From Thermocatellispora tengchongensis (GTDB lineage: Bacteria > Actinomycetota > Actinomycetes > Streptosporangiales > Streptosporangiaceae): a DNA stretch of 64,000 nucleotides. The DNA is taken from NCBI RefSeq assembly GCF_014202315.1, contig NZ_JACHGN010000005.1:186001-250000 (forward strand). The letters run 5' to 3'. Under the pieces are notes generated by a model. The model saw nothing but the letters and a program-made list of their open reading frames with translations, did not search any database and had not been told where the DNA came from. Positions 1 through 7,882 of the stretch are shown piece after piece (within the stretch, counting starts at the first letter, position 1; the number at the start of each line of letters is the position of its first letter). A program made the position numbers and the translations under genes.

Positions 1-1
1 C

Positions 2-1312
2 GAGGGCGGGGCGCCGGTGCTGCTGGCGGGCCTGGGCCCGGAGCGCGAGCTGGACGCCGAGGCGCTGCGCACGGCGGCCACCGCCGCGGCCAGGGCCGTG
101 CCCGAGGTGCAGACCGACCTGGCCGCCCGCGCCGCCGCCCGGCTGGGCCCGGCCGAGTCCGTACGCGCGACGGTGACCGGCCTGGCGCTGGCCGAGACGC
201 CGCCCTCCCTGGTGACGCTCACCGGCTGCGGCGACGAGGCGAAGGCGATCAAAGCAGCGGAGGCGACCGAAGCGGCAGAGAGGACCGAAGCGGCAGAGGC
301 GACCGAATCGGCAGAGGCGATCCAGGCGGCGATCGAGGCCGGCCTGCTCGACGCCGAGGCCGTGCTGCTGGCCCGCGACCTGATCAACCGCCCGCCGGGC
401 GACCTGATCCCGTCCCGGCTGGCCGAGGAGGCGCACGACGCCGCGGTGCGCGGCGGGCTCGACGCCCGGGTGCTGGACGAGCACGCGCTGCGCGAGCTGG
501 GCATGGGGGCGCTGCTCGGCATGGGCGCGGGCTCCCCGCACCCGCCGCGCCTGGTGGACCTGCGCTACGAGCCGCCGGGCGCGCGGGCGTCGGTGACGCT
601 GGTCGGCAAGGGCATCACCTTCGACTCCGGCGGCCTGTCCCTGAAGTCCCCGGCCGCGATGATGGCCATGCGCGGCGACATGACCGGGGCCGCGGTCGTG
701 CTCGGGGTGATGGCGGTGCTGGCCCGGCGCGGGCTCCCGGTCGCGGTGCGCGGCCTGCTCCCGCTCGCCGAGAACATGATCGGCCCGTACGGCGTGCGCC
801 CCGGCGACGTGCTGGCCGCCTGCGACGGGCGGCGCATCCAGGTGCTGGACACCGACTTCGAGGGCCGGGTGATCCTGGCCGACGCGCTCGCCCTGGCCGC
901 CCGCGACCGCCCCGGCGCGATCGTGGACGTCGCCACGCTCACCTACCAGGTGGTCACCGCGCTCGGCCCGGACATCGGCGGCGTGCTCGGCCGCGACCCG
1001 GCGCTCACCGAGCGGGTGCTCGCGGCGGGCGCGGCGGCGGGCGAGCCGCTGTGGCCGCTGCCGTGGGCGCGCCGCTACCGCGACCAGATCTCCTCGCCGT
1101 ACGCCGAGGTGCGCAACTTCCCCGAGGCCGACACCGGGCGGGCGATCACGGCCGCGCTGCTGCTGGGCGAGTTCGTGCCGGAGGAGATCCCGTTCGCGCA
1201 CCTGGACATCACCGGCCCGTCCTGGCGCGGGCCCGCGTCCGGGCGCGGCGCGACGGGGTTCGGCGTGCTCACGCTGACCCGCCTGCTGGAGGCGTTCGCC
1301 CGGGGCGCCTGA
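2..1312 (+). CDS. pepA: Leucyl aminopeptidase (M17 family), 5' end outside window
   Basis: The last 436 codons of a two-metal cytosolic M17 aminopeptidase, which removes N-terminal residues from peptides. The frame is open to the window edge, so the start lies upstream. The catalytic domain is clear: GKGITFDSGG at nt 604-633 carries a metal-binding Asp and the active-site Lys, MRGDMTGAA follows, and DTDFEGR at nt 848-868 supplies Asp, Glu and Arg. The usual signature is NTDAEGR, so the Asn-to-Asp and Ala-to-Phe changes are atypical, but the known metal ligands are kept. An Ala/Glu/Thr-rich repeat fills the linker before the catalytic domain. The N-terminal domain is only partly visible. Family assignment is secure; the exact substrate preference is not. 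Confidence 0.93.
   Translation, partial: EGGAPVLLAGLGPERELDAEALRTAATAAARAVPEVQTDLAARAAARLGPAESVRATVTGLALAETPPSLVTLTGCGDEAKAIKAAEATEAAERTEAAEATESAEAIQAAIEAGLLDAEAVLLARDLINRPPGDLIPSRLAEEAHDAAVRGGLDARVLDEHALRELGMGALLGMGAGSPHPPRLVDLRYEPPGARASVTLVGKGITFDSGGLSLKSPAAMMAMRGDMTGAAVVLGVMAVLARRGLPVAVRGLLPLAENMIGPYGVRPGDVLAACDGRRIQVLDTDFEGRVILADALALAARDRPGAIVDVATLTYQVVTALGPDIGGVLGRDPALTERVLAAGAAAGEPLWPLPWARRYRDQISSPYAEVRNFPEADTGRAITAALLLGEFVPEEIPFAHLDITGPSWRGPASGRGATGFGVLTLTRLLEAFARGA
254..325 (+). repeat. Four in-frame 18-bp repeats in the aminopeptidase linker
   Basis: Four consecutive 18-bp units encode AAEATE, AAERTE, AAEATE and SAEAIQ. They sit between the N-terminal and catalytic domains of the aminopeptidase and keep the frame. 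The unit probably expanded by slippage or unequal recombination and should form a charged helical linker. Confidence 0.85.
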
Positions 1313-1426
1313 CGGGCACGCCTTCCGTGACCGCGCCTGTCCCCCGGCGGCGCGGGCCCCCCGGATTGTCGGTGCCGGGTCCTACCATCCCTCCCTGACC
1401 GACCGGCACAAGCGAAGGGAGACGAG

Positions 1427-2317
1427 ATGACCATCGCCGTCACCACCCCGACCGGGCATGTGGGATCGCGCGTGGTACGGCTGCTGCTCCAGGCGGGCGT
1501 ACGGCCGAGGGTGCTGGTGCGCGACCCGGCGCGGCTGGACCCCGAGACCCGTGAGCGTGTGGAGGTGCGGCAAGGCGATCTCACCGACGCCGCGTTCGTC
1601 CGCGAGGCGACGGCCGGGGCGCGCACGGTGTTCTGGGTCGATCCGACCCCGCACGTCGCGGAGGAGCCGGTGGAGACCTCGCGGCGCACCGCCGTGGCCG
1701 TCGCCGAGGCGGCCAAGGCCGGAGACGTCGCCAGGCTCGTGCTGCTGAGCAGCATCGGCGCCGAGCGGCGGCACGGCGTGGGCCACATCGACGGGCTGGC
1801 CGCGATCGAGGAGCTGTTCGACGCCTCCGGGGCCGACGTGCTCCACCTGCGCTGCGGCTACTTCTTCACCAACCTGCTCATGGACCTGGAGTCGCTGGCC
1901 GGCGGGGTGCTCACCACGGCGGCCGACCCCGACCGGCCCGTGCCGTGGGTCGATCCGCGCGACATCGGCGACATCGTGGCGGCCCGGCTGCTGAACGACG
2001 CCTGGCGGGGCCGCGTGGTGCAGGCCGTGCACGGCCCGCAGGACCTCTCCTTCCGCCAGGTCGCCGAGATCCTGACCGGCGCGCTGGGCCGGCCGGTCCG
2101 CCTCCAGGTCGTCACCGACGACGACGTCCGCGCCGCCCTGAGCGGGGCCGGCCTGCCGCCCTCGGCCGTCGAGGGCATCGTCGGCATGACCGCCGGCACC
2201 CGCGACCTGGTGCCCGAGCAGCCGCGCGATCTGATCACCACCACCCCGACCACCCTCGCCGGCTGGGCCTACGCGCACCTGCGCCCGCTCCTGCCCCCTC
2301 ACCCATCGGGCGATTAA
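1427..2317 (+). CDS. NmrA-like NAD(P)-binding protein
   Basis: A 296-residue atypical short-chain dehydrogenase of the NmrA/NAD(P)H azoreductase-like group. The N-terminal Rossmann motif reads TPTGHVGS (residues about 7-14), followed by an Arg-rich VLVRDPARL that fits NADP recognition. A second-strand pattern VRLVLLSSIGAE and a late VDPRDIGDIVAA segment are typical of this group. There is no YxxxK catalytic pair, so it may be a redox sensor or a quinone/NAD(P)H-binding protein rather than a classical dehydrogenase. The ATG at 1427 follows GGGAG by about 7 nt. It is 114 bp from the upstream aminopeptidase gene and may have its own promoter. Confidence 0.85.
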   Translation: MTIAVTTPTGHVGSRVVRLLLQAGVRPRVLVRDPARLDPETRERVEVRQGDLTDAAFVREATAGARTVFWVDPTPHVAEEPVETSRRTAVAVAEAAKAGDVARLVLLSSIGAERRHGVGHIDGLAAIEELFDASGADVLHLRCGYFFTNLLMDLESLAGGVLTTAADPDRPVPWVDPRDIGDIVAARLLNDAWRGRVVQAVHGPQDLSFRQVAEILTGALGRPVRLQVVTDDDVRAALSGAGLPPSAVEGIVGMTAGTRDLVPEQPRDLITTTPTTLAGWAYAHLRPLLPPHPSGD

Positions 2318-2388
2318 GCCGCTTTCAAGCCGCTTTCCAGTGGTTCGCCGGACACTCCTGCGTACCTAACTGGGGGATGTGGAGACCG

Positions 2389-3714
2389 ATGCGAAAGACC
2401 TTACGCACGACGCTGGCGGCCGCGGGGGTGGCCCTGGCCGGCGTGACCGCCGCACAGGGAACGGCCGTGGCCGCGCCGCAGGAGGCAAAGCCGCCGCGCG
2501 ACGTGGCGGTAGGCACTCGGATCGCCGCGATGACCGATCCGGCGGTGCAGCTCATCTACCTGCAGTACACCGCGACCGCGCGGGTGCCCTCCGTACGCCC
2601 GACCAAGGCGTTCGGCGCGCTGCAGGCCAAGGCGCGCAAGCACGCCAAGGCCAAGCGCATCCCGGCCGACCGGCAGAGCCAGCTCAAGTGGGTGCTGCGG
2701 CAGGCGGCGGCCGACGTGGATCGCTACCTCGCGCCGGCCAAGCCGTACCGGACGACGCCGGTGGTGCTCGGGGGCCTGTGCACCGGCTGGTGGGTCACGC
2801 CGCAGGGGCACATGGTGACCGGCGCCCACTGCACCTCCGCCGACGCGGCCACGCTGCGCGAGACGTTCACCACCCAGGCGATCCCCGACATCGCCGAGCG
2901 GGACGTCAAGACCTTCCTGAACGCCTACATGGACGTCGCCCAGCCCGACGACGACCTGGTCACGCTGGCCAACACCATGTTCACCCGGTTCGGCACCGCC
3001 AAGATGCGGGTCACCGGCCTGAAGAAGGAGATCAACCTGGTCCGGGCGCTGCCCGGGGGCGGCATGGACCGCACCTCGAAGTTCTCCCCGCTGACCCTGC
3101 TCGACGAGGGCGAGCCCTGGCCCGGCCTGGACTACGCGCTGCTCAAGCTCAAGGGCGCGCGCAACCTGCCGACCGTGCCGCTCGGCCGCGACGGCGACGT
3201 GCGGGTGGGCGACCAGATCTACATCAACGGCTTCCCCGGCCTGATCACCCAGAACGTGGCCGTCTTCGACCCCAAGTCGCGGCTGTACCCGACCCTGACC
3301 GAGGGCGCGGTCAACGCCAAGCGCACCACGGTGCGGAACGTGCCCTACATCCAGTCGCAGGCCCCGTCGTACGGCGGCAACTCCGGCGGCCCGGTGTTCA
3401 GCAAGGACGGCAAGGTCATCGGCATCCTCATCGCCGGCAGCGTGGACCAGGCCACCGGCGAGACCGCCGAGAACCACAGCTTCATCCTGCCGGTGGACGT
3501 CATCAGGAAGCGGCTCGCCGCGGCCGAGGTGAAGCCGGCGCTGTCGGAGACCTCGCGGCTGTACAACGCGGCCCTGAACGACTACTTCGCCGGCCGCTAC
3601 CGCGCGGCCCTGCCCAAGTTCCGCCAGGTGCGCGAGCTCTACCCGGCGCACCCGTACGTGGGCACGTACATCGCCGACACCAAGAAGGCCATCGCCGCCG
3701 GCAAGGACAAGTAG
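2389..3714 (+). CDS. Secreted trypsin-like serine protease with C-terminal helical repeat
   Basis: A 441-residue exported chymotrypsin-fold protease. The N-terminus (MRKTLRTTLAAAGVALAG, then an Ala-rich stretch ending in AVAAP) is a Sec signal peptide. The triad is visible: His in MVTGAHCT, Asp in PGLDYALLKL and Ser in YGGNSGGPVF. After the protease domain a TPR-like helical hairpin (YNAALNDYFAGRYRAAL and following) ends the protein. The ATG at 2389 has GGAG four bases upstream; an in-frame ATG at 2377 would add MWRP and is less likely. It probably acts outside the cell or in the cell wall. The substrate is unknown. The next gene is convergent and only 7 bp away. Confidence 0.88.
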   Translation: MRKTLRTTLAAAGVALAGVTAAQGTAVAAPQEAKPPRDVAVGTRIAAMTDPAVQLIYLQYTATARVPSVRPTKAFGALQAKARKHAKAKRIPADRQSQLKWVLRQAAADVDRYLAPAKPYRTTPVVLGGLCTGWWVTPQGHMVTGAHCTSADAATLRETFTTQAIPDIAERDVKTFLNAYMDVAQPDDDLVTLANTMFTRFGTAKMRVTGLKKEINLVRALPGGGMDRTSKFSPLTLLDEGEPWPGLDYALLKLKGARNLPTVPLGRDGDVRVGDQIYINGFPGLITQNVAVFDPKSRLYPTLTEGAVNAKRTTVRNVPYIQSQAPSYGGNSGGPVFSKDGKVIGILIAGSVDQATGETAENHSFILPVDVIRKRLAAAEVKPALSETSRLYNAALNDYFAGRYRAALPKFRQVRELYPAHPYVGTYIADTKKAIAAGKDK

Positions 3715-3721
3715 CGGGCTG

Positions 3722-4357
3722 CTAGCGGGCCATCCGGTAGCGCAGCCAGGCGAGGCCGCCGTCGAAGGTCCGGGACGCGAGGAGCTCCAGCCCGGCCGCC
3801 GGCGGCGCGGCCCCGGGCCAGCGGCGGTCGCCGCCTGGCCCGGCGAGCACCGGGTGCACGAGCAGGCTCACCTCGTCCACCAGCCCCCGGGCGAGCAGGG
3901 CGCCGACGAGCCCGCCGCCGCTGTCGACGCGCACGACCCGCGCGCCCTCCCGCTCGGCGAGGGCGCGCAGCGCGGCCTCCAGGTCGACCCGTTCGCCGCC
4001 CGCGACCAGCTCCGGCACCCACGCCAGGCTCGCGGGCCGCGGCGGGATGGACCCGGCCCGCAGCGCGAGGACCCGGGACCAGTGCCCGGCGTCGCGCAGC
4101 GCCGCCCACGCGCTGACCCGCGCCCGCCCGTCCACGACCGCGAGCAGCGGCCCGCCGGAGGCCGGCCCCGGCCCGGACGCCCCGGCCGGCGTGGGCTCCT
4201 GCGCCAAGATGGTGTCGGCGCCGGCCAGGGTCGCATCCTCGTTCCAGGTGGCCGCCGGCTCGTAGAACCGCCCGGCGTCGGGCGCGAACCCGGTGGTCGC
4301 GCCCTCCAGCGACACCGCGACGTGCGCCACGACATAGGGCCGCGCACCGCCGTCCAT
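3722..4357 (-). CDS. RibD C-terminal domain (DHFR-fold) reductase
   Basis: A 211-residue stand-alone RibD-C/dihydrofolate-reductase-fold protein. The N-terminal strand pattern YVVAHVAVSLEGATTGF and the central GADTIL segment are characteristic, followed by an Arg-rich NADPH-binding region and the terminal SRTFDGGLAWLRYRM strand. No deaminase domain is attached, and no riboflavin genes are nearby, so it is more likely one of the many actinobacterial paralogues of unknown substrate than the riboflavin enzyme itself. The ATG at 4357 opens a short divergent-free region of 52 bp before the next minus-strand gene. Confidence 0.85.
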   Translation of the reverse strand: MDGGARPYVVAHVAVSLEGATTGFAPDAGRFYEPAATWNEDATLAGADTILAQEPTPAGASGPGPASGGPLLAVVDGRARVSAWAALRDAGHWSRVLALRAGSIPPRPASLAWVPELVAGGERVDLEAALRALAEREGARVVRVDSGGGLVGALLARGLVDEVSLLVHPVLAGPGGDRRWPGAAPPAAGLELLASRTFDGGLAWLRYRMAR

Positions 4358-4409
4358 GCGCCGACTCTACGCGGAATGTACGCGGACTCTACCCGGCGCC
4401 GGTGGCGCC

Positions 4410-5183
4410 TCACAGGGTGTTCACGAGCCCGCCGTCCACGCGCAGGGCCACGCCGGTGATGTACGACGCCTGGGCCGAGCACAGGAACGCGACCGCGGCG
4501 CCGAACTCGGAGGGGTGTCCGTGGCGGCGGGCCGGGATCGCCGCCGCGGACTCTGCCGAGACCTCCGCCACGGTGCGTCCCTCGCGCTCGGCCCGCGCCG
4601 CGTCCAGCCGGGCCATGCGGTCGGTGGCGATGCGGCCGGGCAGCACCATGTTGACCGTCACGCCGTCGGCGGCCACCTCGGTGGCCAGGGTCTTCAGGTA
4701 GGCGGCCAGCGCCCACCGGCCGACGTTGGAGGAGGCCAGGTTGGGCAGCGGCGCGGCGACGCCGCTGGAGCCGATCGCCACGATCCGCCCCCAGCCGCGC
4801 TCGCGCATGCCGGGCAGCACCAGCGAGACCAGCTCCTGCTGGGGGCGCAGCAACGAGTCCACCGCCGCCGTGATCGCCGCGCCGTCCATGGCGGCGGCGG
4901 TCCCGGGCGCGGGCCCCGGCCCGTTCAGCACCAGGATGTCGATCGGCCCGAACATCTCCTCGGCGGTGGCCACCAGCCGCCGCGGCACGGCCGGGTCGAG
5001 CAGGTCGCCCGGCGCGGCGGCGGCCTCGGGCAGCTCGGCCGCGATGCCCGCGGCCAGCTCGGCGCGGCGCCCGCCGATGACCACCCGCGCCCGCTCGGCG
5101 CCCAGCGCCCGCGCACTGGCCTCGCCCAGCCCGCTGGTGGCCGCGCACACCAGCGCGACCCTGCCCTGAATGCCGAGATCCAT
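4410..5183 (-). CDS. SDR-family protein lacking the YxxxK pair
   Basis: A 257-residue SDR fold protein. The cofactor motif reads CAATSGLGEAS near residue 14, and an NGPGP segment occupies the NNAG position. The catalytic Ser region is AIGSSGV. At the helix that normally carries YxxxK, the sequence is LASSNVGRWALAAYLKTLA: alignment to FabG-type proteins puts Ser at the Tyr and Arg at the Lys. Such SDRs form a recognised subgroup whose activity is uncertain. The VTVNMVLPG segment after it is conserved. The ATG at 5183 follows GGAGGGAGG by 6 nt. It may be an oxidoreductase with altered chemistry or a non-catalytic protein. Confidence 0.86.
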   Translation of the reverse strand: MDLGIQGRVALVCAATSGLGEASARALGAERARVVIGGRRAELAAGIAAELPEAAAAPGDLLDPAVPRRLVATAEEMFGPIDILVLNGPGPAPGTAAAMDGAAITAAVDSLLRPQQELVSLVLPGMRERGWGRIVAIGSSGVAAPLPNLASSNVGRWALAAYLKTLATEVAADGVTVNMVLPGRIATDRMARLDAARAEREGRTVAEVSAESAAAIPARRHGHPSEFGAAVAFLCSAQASYITGVALRVDGGLVNTL

Positions 5184-5219
5184 CAGGCGCCTCCCTCCGG
5201 CTCACGCCGATCCTCGGGT

Positions 5220-5246
5220 CCGGCCGGCACGCCTCCCGCCGGCCGG
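5220..5246 (-). terminator. GC hairpin after the hydantoin-type operon
   Basis: A perfect 9-bp inverted repeat (CCGGCCGGC, loop of 9, GCCGGCCGG) lies 36 bp past the PucR stop codon and upstream of the SDR start. It is the only strong hairpin in the gap. No T-run follows, as is common for actinomycete terminators. It could equally sit in the SDR leader. Confidence 0.5.
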
Positions 5247-5281
5247 GCATTCCTCGCCTTCCTCATGGGCACCATCCAACA

Positions 5282-6790
5282 TCACAGCTCCGGGAGGAGG
5301 GCGTAGCAGGCCAGGTGCAGCGCCAGGCGCTGGTCGGGGCGGTCGGGATCGACGCCGCGGGCGCGGATGCGCTCGACGCGGCCGAGCACGGTGTTGCGGT
5401 GCACCCCCAGGCGGGAGGCCGCCTGGCTGGTGGAGCCGCCGCAGTCCAGCACCGCGGCGAGGGTGGCGACCAGCACCGGGCCGTCGGGGGCCGACAGCAG
5501 GTCGGCCAGGACGACGCGGGCCGAGGCCACCAGGTCGGGGCCGGAGAGGGCGGCCAGCATCACCCGGTAGCCCAGCTCGTCGAAGGAGCGCACGGTTCCG
5601 GGGGCCTCGCGGACGGTCACCCCGGCGGCGAGCACCGCCTGCGACAGCGACTCGCGCAGTCCGCCCGCCCCGTACGCCGCGCGGCCCACGCCGCCGCTCA
5701 GCGGGACCGGGGGGCGCATGCGGGCCAGGGCCCGGCCCAGCGCGGCGGCGACCTGGTCCACCTCGATCTCCCCGCCGGACCACCAGCTCGCCCAGCCCGA
5801 CTCCCAGGGGACGAGCGGCAGGTCGGGCAGCGCCTCCTGCCAGGCCGACACCACGCCGGGCGTGGCGGCGGCCACGTCGAGCGCGGCGCCGGTGCGCAGG
5901 AACACCGCGACGTGCCGGCCGTCCACGCGCCAGCCGAGCACCGGTTCCGGGATCTCCGGCGCCTCCTCGGGCAGCGCGCGGGCGGCGGCCTCGGCGGCGC
6001 CGGCGAAGATGGCGGCCAGGGCGGCGCGGCCCCGCTCGGCGTGGTGCACCGCCTCGACCCGCTCCCTGGCCACGGAGGTGGCCAGGGGCGCGCGGGCCAG
6101 GCGGAGGATCAGGCGTACGGTGGCGGCCCAGGTCTGCGACTGCGCGCCGGACATCGCGGCGACCAGTTCGGCCCAGCCCCGGCCGTCGGGGCCGGGCACG
6201 CCCACCCTGACCTGGTGCTCGGCCCTGACCGCGGCCGACTGCCCGGCCAGCACGTGGCCGTCGGGGGCGACCAGCGCCGCCGTGACCCCGGGCACCTCGG
6301 TGTTGATCACGCCGACGATGCCGCGCACGCTGCTGCGCTCGGCGAACAGCTCGGCGCAGCGGGCCGCGAGCCGGGCGCGGGCGGCCTCGGGGCTGGCCAC
6401 GGCGGCGGCCAGGTCGAGCGCGACCGGGGCGCTGTCGCCCTCGACCGCGAACAGCGGCAGCCGCATGCGCCGGGCGAGCTGGGCGGTGGCCTGGGTCGGG
6501 CCGGTCACGGCCGGGGTGACCAGGCAGGCCGCGCCGCGCTCCCAGGCCAGCCGCAGCGCCGACTCCACCGCCCAGGCGCCCAGGGCCAGGCCGCTCGCGA
6601 GCACGACGGCGGTGCCGGGGCCGCAGCGGCGGATCGCGTCCAGCTCCGACACCAGCGCGACCTGCGACACCTGGCGGGCCAGGTTCTCCCCCGCCAGCAT
6701 CTCGGCGCGCCCCAGCGGGCCGTACCTGACCAGCTCGTCCACGGTGAGCTGCTCGGCGGGCCGCCGCGCGCGGGCGCCGGGGCCGGTCAC
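5282..6790 (-). CDS. PucR-family transcriptional regulator
   Basis: A 502-residue regulator with a C-terminal PucR-type helix-turn-helix (TSQAASRLGVHRNTVLGRVE, about residues 455-475). The N-terminal half has a ligand-sensing domain with the LTVDELVRYGPLGRAEMLAG opening and an alpha/beta core. PucR proteins commonly control purine, allantoin, amino-acid or hydantoin use. The start is the GTG at 6790, whose bases overlap the stop of the DUF917 gene (GTGA), so it is translationally coupled and is the last gene of the operon. This means it likely controls its own operon. Confidence 0.9.
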   Translation of the reverse strand: MTGPGARARRPAEQLTVDELVRYGPLGRAEMLAGENLARQVSQVALVSELDAIRRCGPGTAVVLASGLALGAWAVESALRLAWERGAACLVTPAVTGPTQATAQLARRMRLPLFAVEGDSAPVALDLAAAVASPEAARARLAARCAELFAERSSVRGIVGVINTEVPGVTAALVAPDGHVLAGQSAAVRAEHQVRVGVPGPDGRGWAELVAAMSGAQSQTWAATVRLILRLARAPLATSVARERVEAVHHAERGRAALAAIFAGAAEAAARALPEEAPEIPEPVLGWRVDGRHVAVFLRTGAALDVAAATPGVVSAWQEALPDLPLVPWESGWASWWSGGEIEVDQVAAALGRALARMRPPVPLSGGVGRAAYGAGGLRESLSQAVLAAGVTVREAPGTVRSFDELGYRVMLAALSGPDLVASARVVLADLLSAPDGPVLVATLAAVLDCGGSTSQAASRLGVHRNTVLGRVERIRARGVDPDRPDQRLALHLACYALLPEL

Positions 6791-7869
6791 CGGGCCCCCT
6801 CCCCCGGGTGGCGTAGCGGGAAGCCGAACGCGCCCGGCCCGCCCAGGGCGAGCCCGGGGACGCTGTGCCAGACGGGGGCGGCGGGCACGCGCAGCACGTC
6901 CACCAGGTCGCCGGCGGCCAGCCGCTCGGTGCCGGTCATCCGCAGCGTGCCCCGGTCCAGCAGGCACAGCAGGTCGGGGACGGCGGCGACGAGCGCGCCG
7001 TCGGCCAGCGCGAGCACCAGCTCGTTGTGCGCCTCAAGGCGGATCAGCCGCCCGGTGCCGAGGTCGTGCACCACCATGCCGACGGGGTTGCCCGGGTAGA
7101 CGGTGCCCGCCTGGCGCACGCTCGGGCCGATCTCGACCACCCGCCCGCCGCCCAGCACCGACGCGCCCGCCGCCCCGGCCAGGCCGCGCAGCAGCCGGTC
7201 CAGCGGCCCGCCCTCGCACAGCACCCGGCCCACCTCCAGCACCCGGCTGACCGAGCCGTGGATCGCGGCGTCGCGCAGCCGCCCGGCCCGCGTCTGGTAC
7301 ATGCCGCACATCAGCCACCCGCCGGCGGCCTGCGCCATGGAGCGGGCGAGCTGCTCGGCGCGGGCGGAGCCGGTGTCGAGCAGCAGCGAGTCGTGCCCCG
7401 CGCTGACCACGGCGAGCGGGCTGAGCGAGAGCCCGGCCAGCTCGTAGGTGGTCTGGTGGATCAGCGGGAACACCCGGCCCATGCCGTCGCAGTCGATCAG
7501 CGGCAGCCCGAGCACGGCCGCCGCCGCGACCGGGAACAGCGCGTTGACGCTGGCCGCGTTGAGCGGCATCACCGCCCCCAGCCGCCGCCCGCCCGCCATG
7601 GCCAGGCTCCGCGCCAGCGTGACCGGCTCGTCGCCGGACGGCGGCAGCTCGGCCATCGCCGTGGTGGAGCCCATCCCGCCGATCGCCGCGCAGGGCGTGT
7701 CGGGCGGCAGCTCGGCGGCGGGCACCAGGCGTACCGGGCCGGTGTGGGCGAGGATGTCCTCCAGCCACGGCCCGGCGAACTCGATGCCCTCGCCGGCCGC
7801 GCTGGTGGAGTAGAACTCGGCGCCCGCGAGCAGCGCGGGCACGTCCGCGACGCCGATCTCCGCCGTCAT
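6787..7869 (-). CDS. DUF917 protein (hydantoinase-associated)
   Basis: A 360-residue DUF917 protein, a family annotated in Pfam as S-methyl thiohydantoin desulfurase-like and commonly adjacent to hydantoinase/oxoprolinase genes. The conserved core is visible: AIGGMGSTTAMAE, PLNAASVNALFPVAAA, then LIDCDGMGRVFPLIHQTTY with its Asp-x-Asp pair, and SVSRVLEVGR near residue 215. The ATG at 7869 is preceded by a GGGGGGAGG ribosome site. It overlaps the PucR gene by 4 bp and starts 14 bp after the hydantoinase-like gene. An amidohydrolase-like or desulfurase role on a hydantoin-like ring compound is inference from family and context. Confidence 0.88.
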   Translation of the reverse strand: MTAEIGVADVPALLAGAEFYSTSAAGEGIEFAGPWLEDILAHTGPVRLVPAAELPPDTPCAAIGGMGSTTAMAELPPSGDEPVTLARSLAMAGGRRLGAVMPLNAASVNALFPVAAAAVLGLPLIDCDGMGRVFPLIHQTTYELAGLSLSPLAVVSAGHDSLLLDTGSARAEQLARSMAQAAGGWLMCGMYQTRAGRLRDAAIHGSVSRVLEVGRVLCEGGPLDRLLRGLAGAAGASVLGGGRVVEIGPSVRQAGTVYPGNPVGMVVHDLGTGRLIRLEAHNELVLALADGALVAAVPDLLCLLDRGTLRMTGTERLAAGDLVDVLRVPAAPVWHSVPGLALGGPGAFGFPLRHPGEGAR

Positions 7870-7882
7870 GGCCTCCCCCCGC

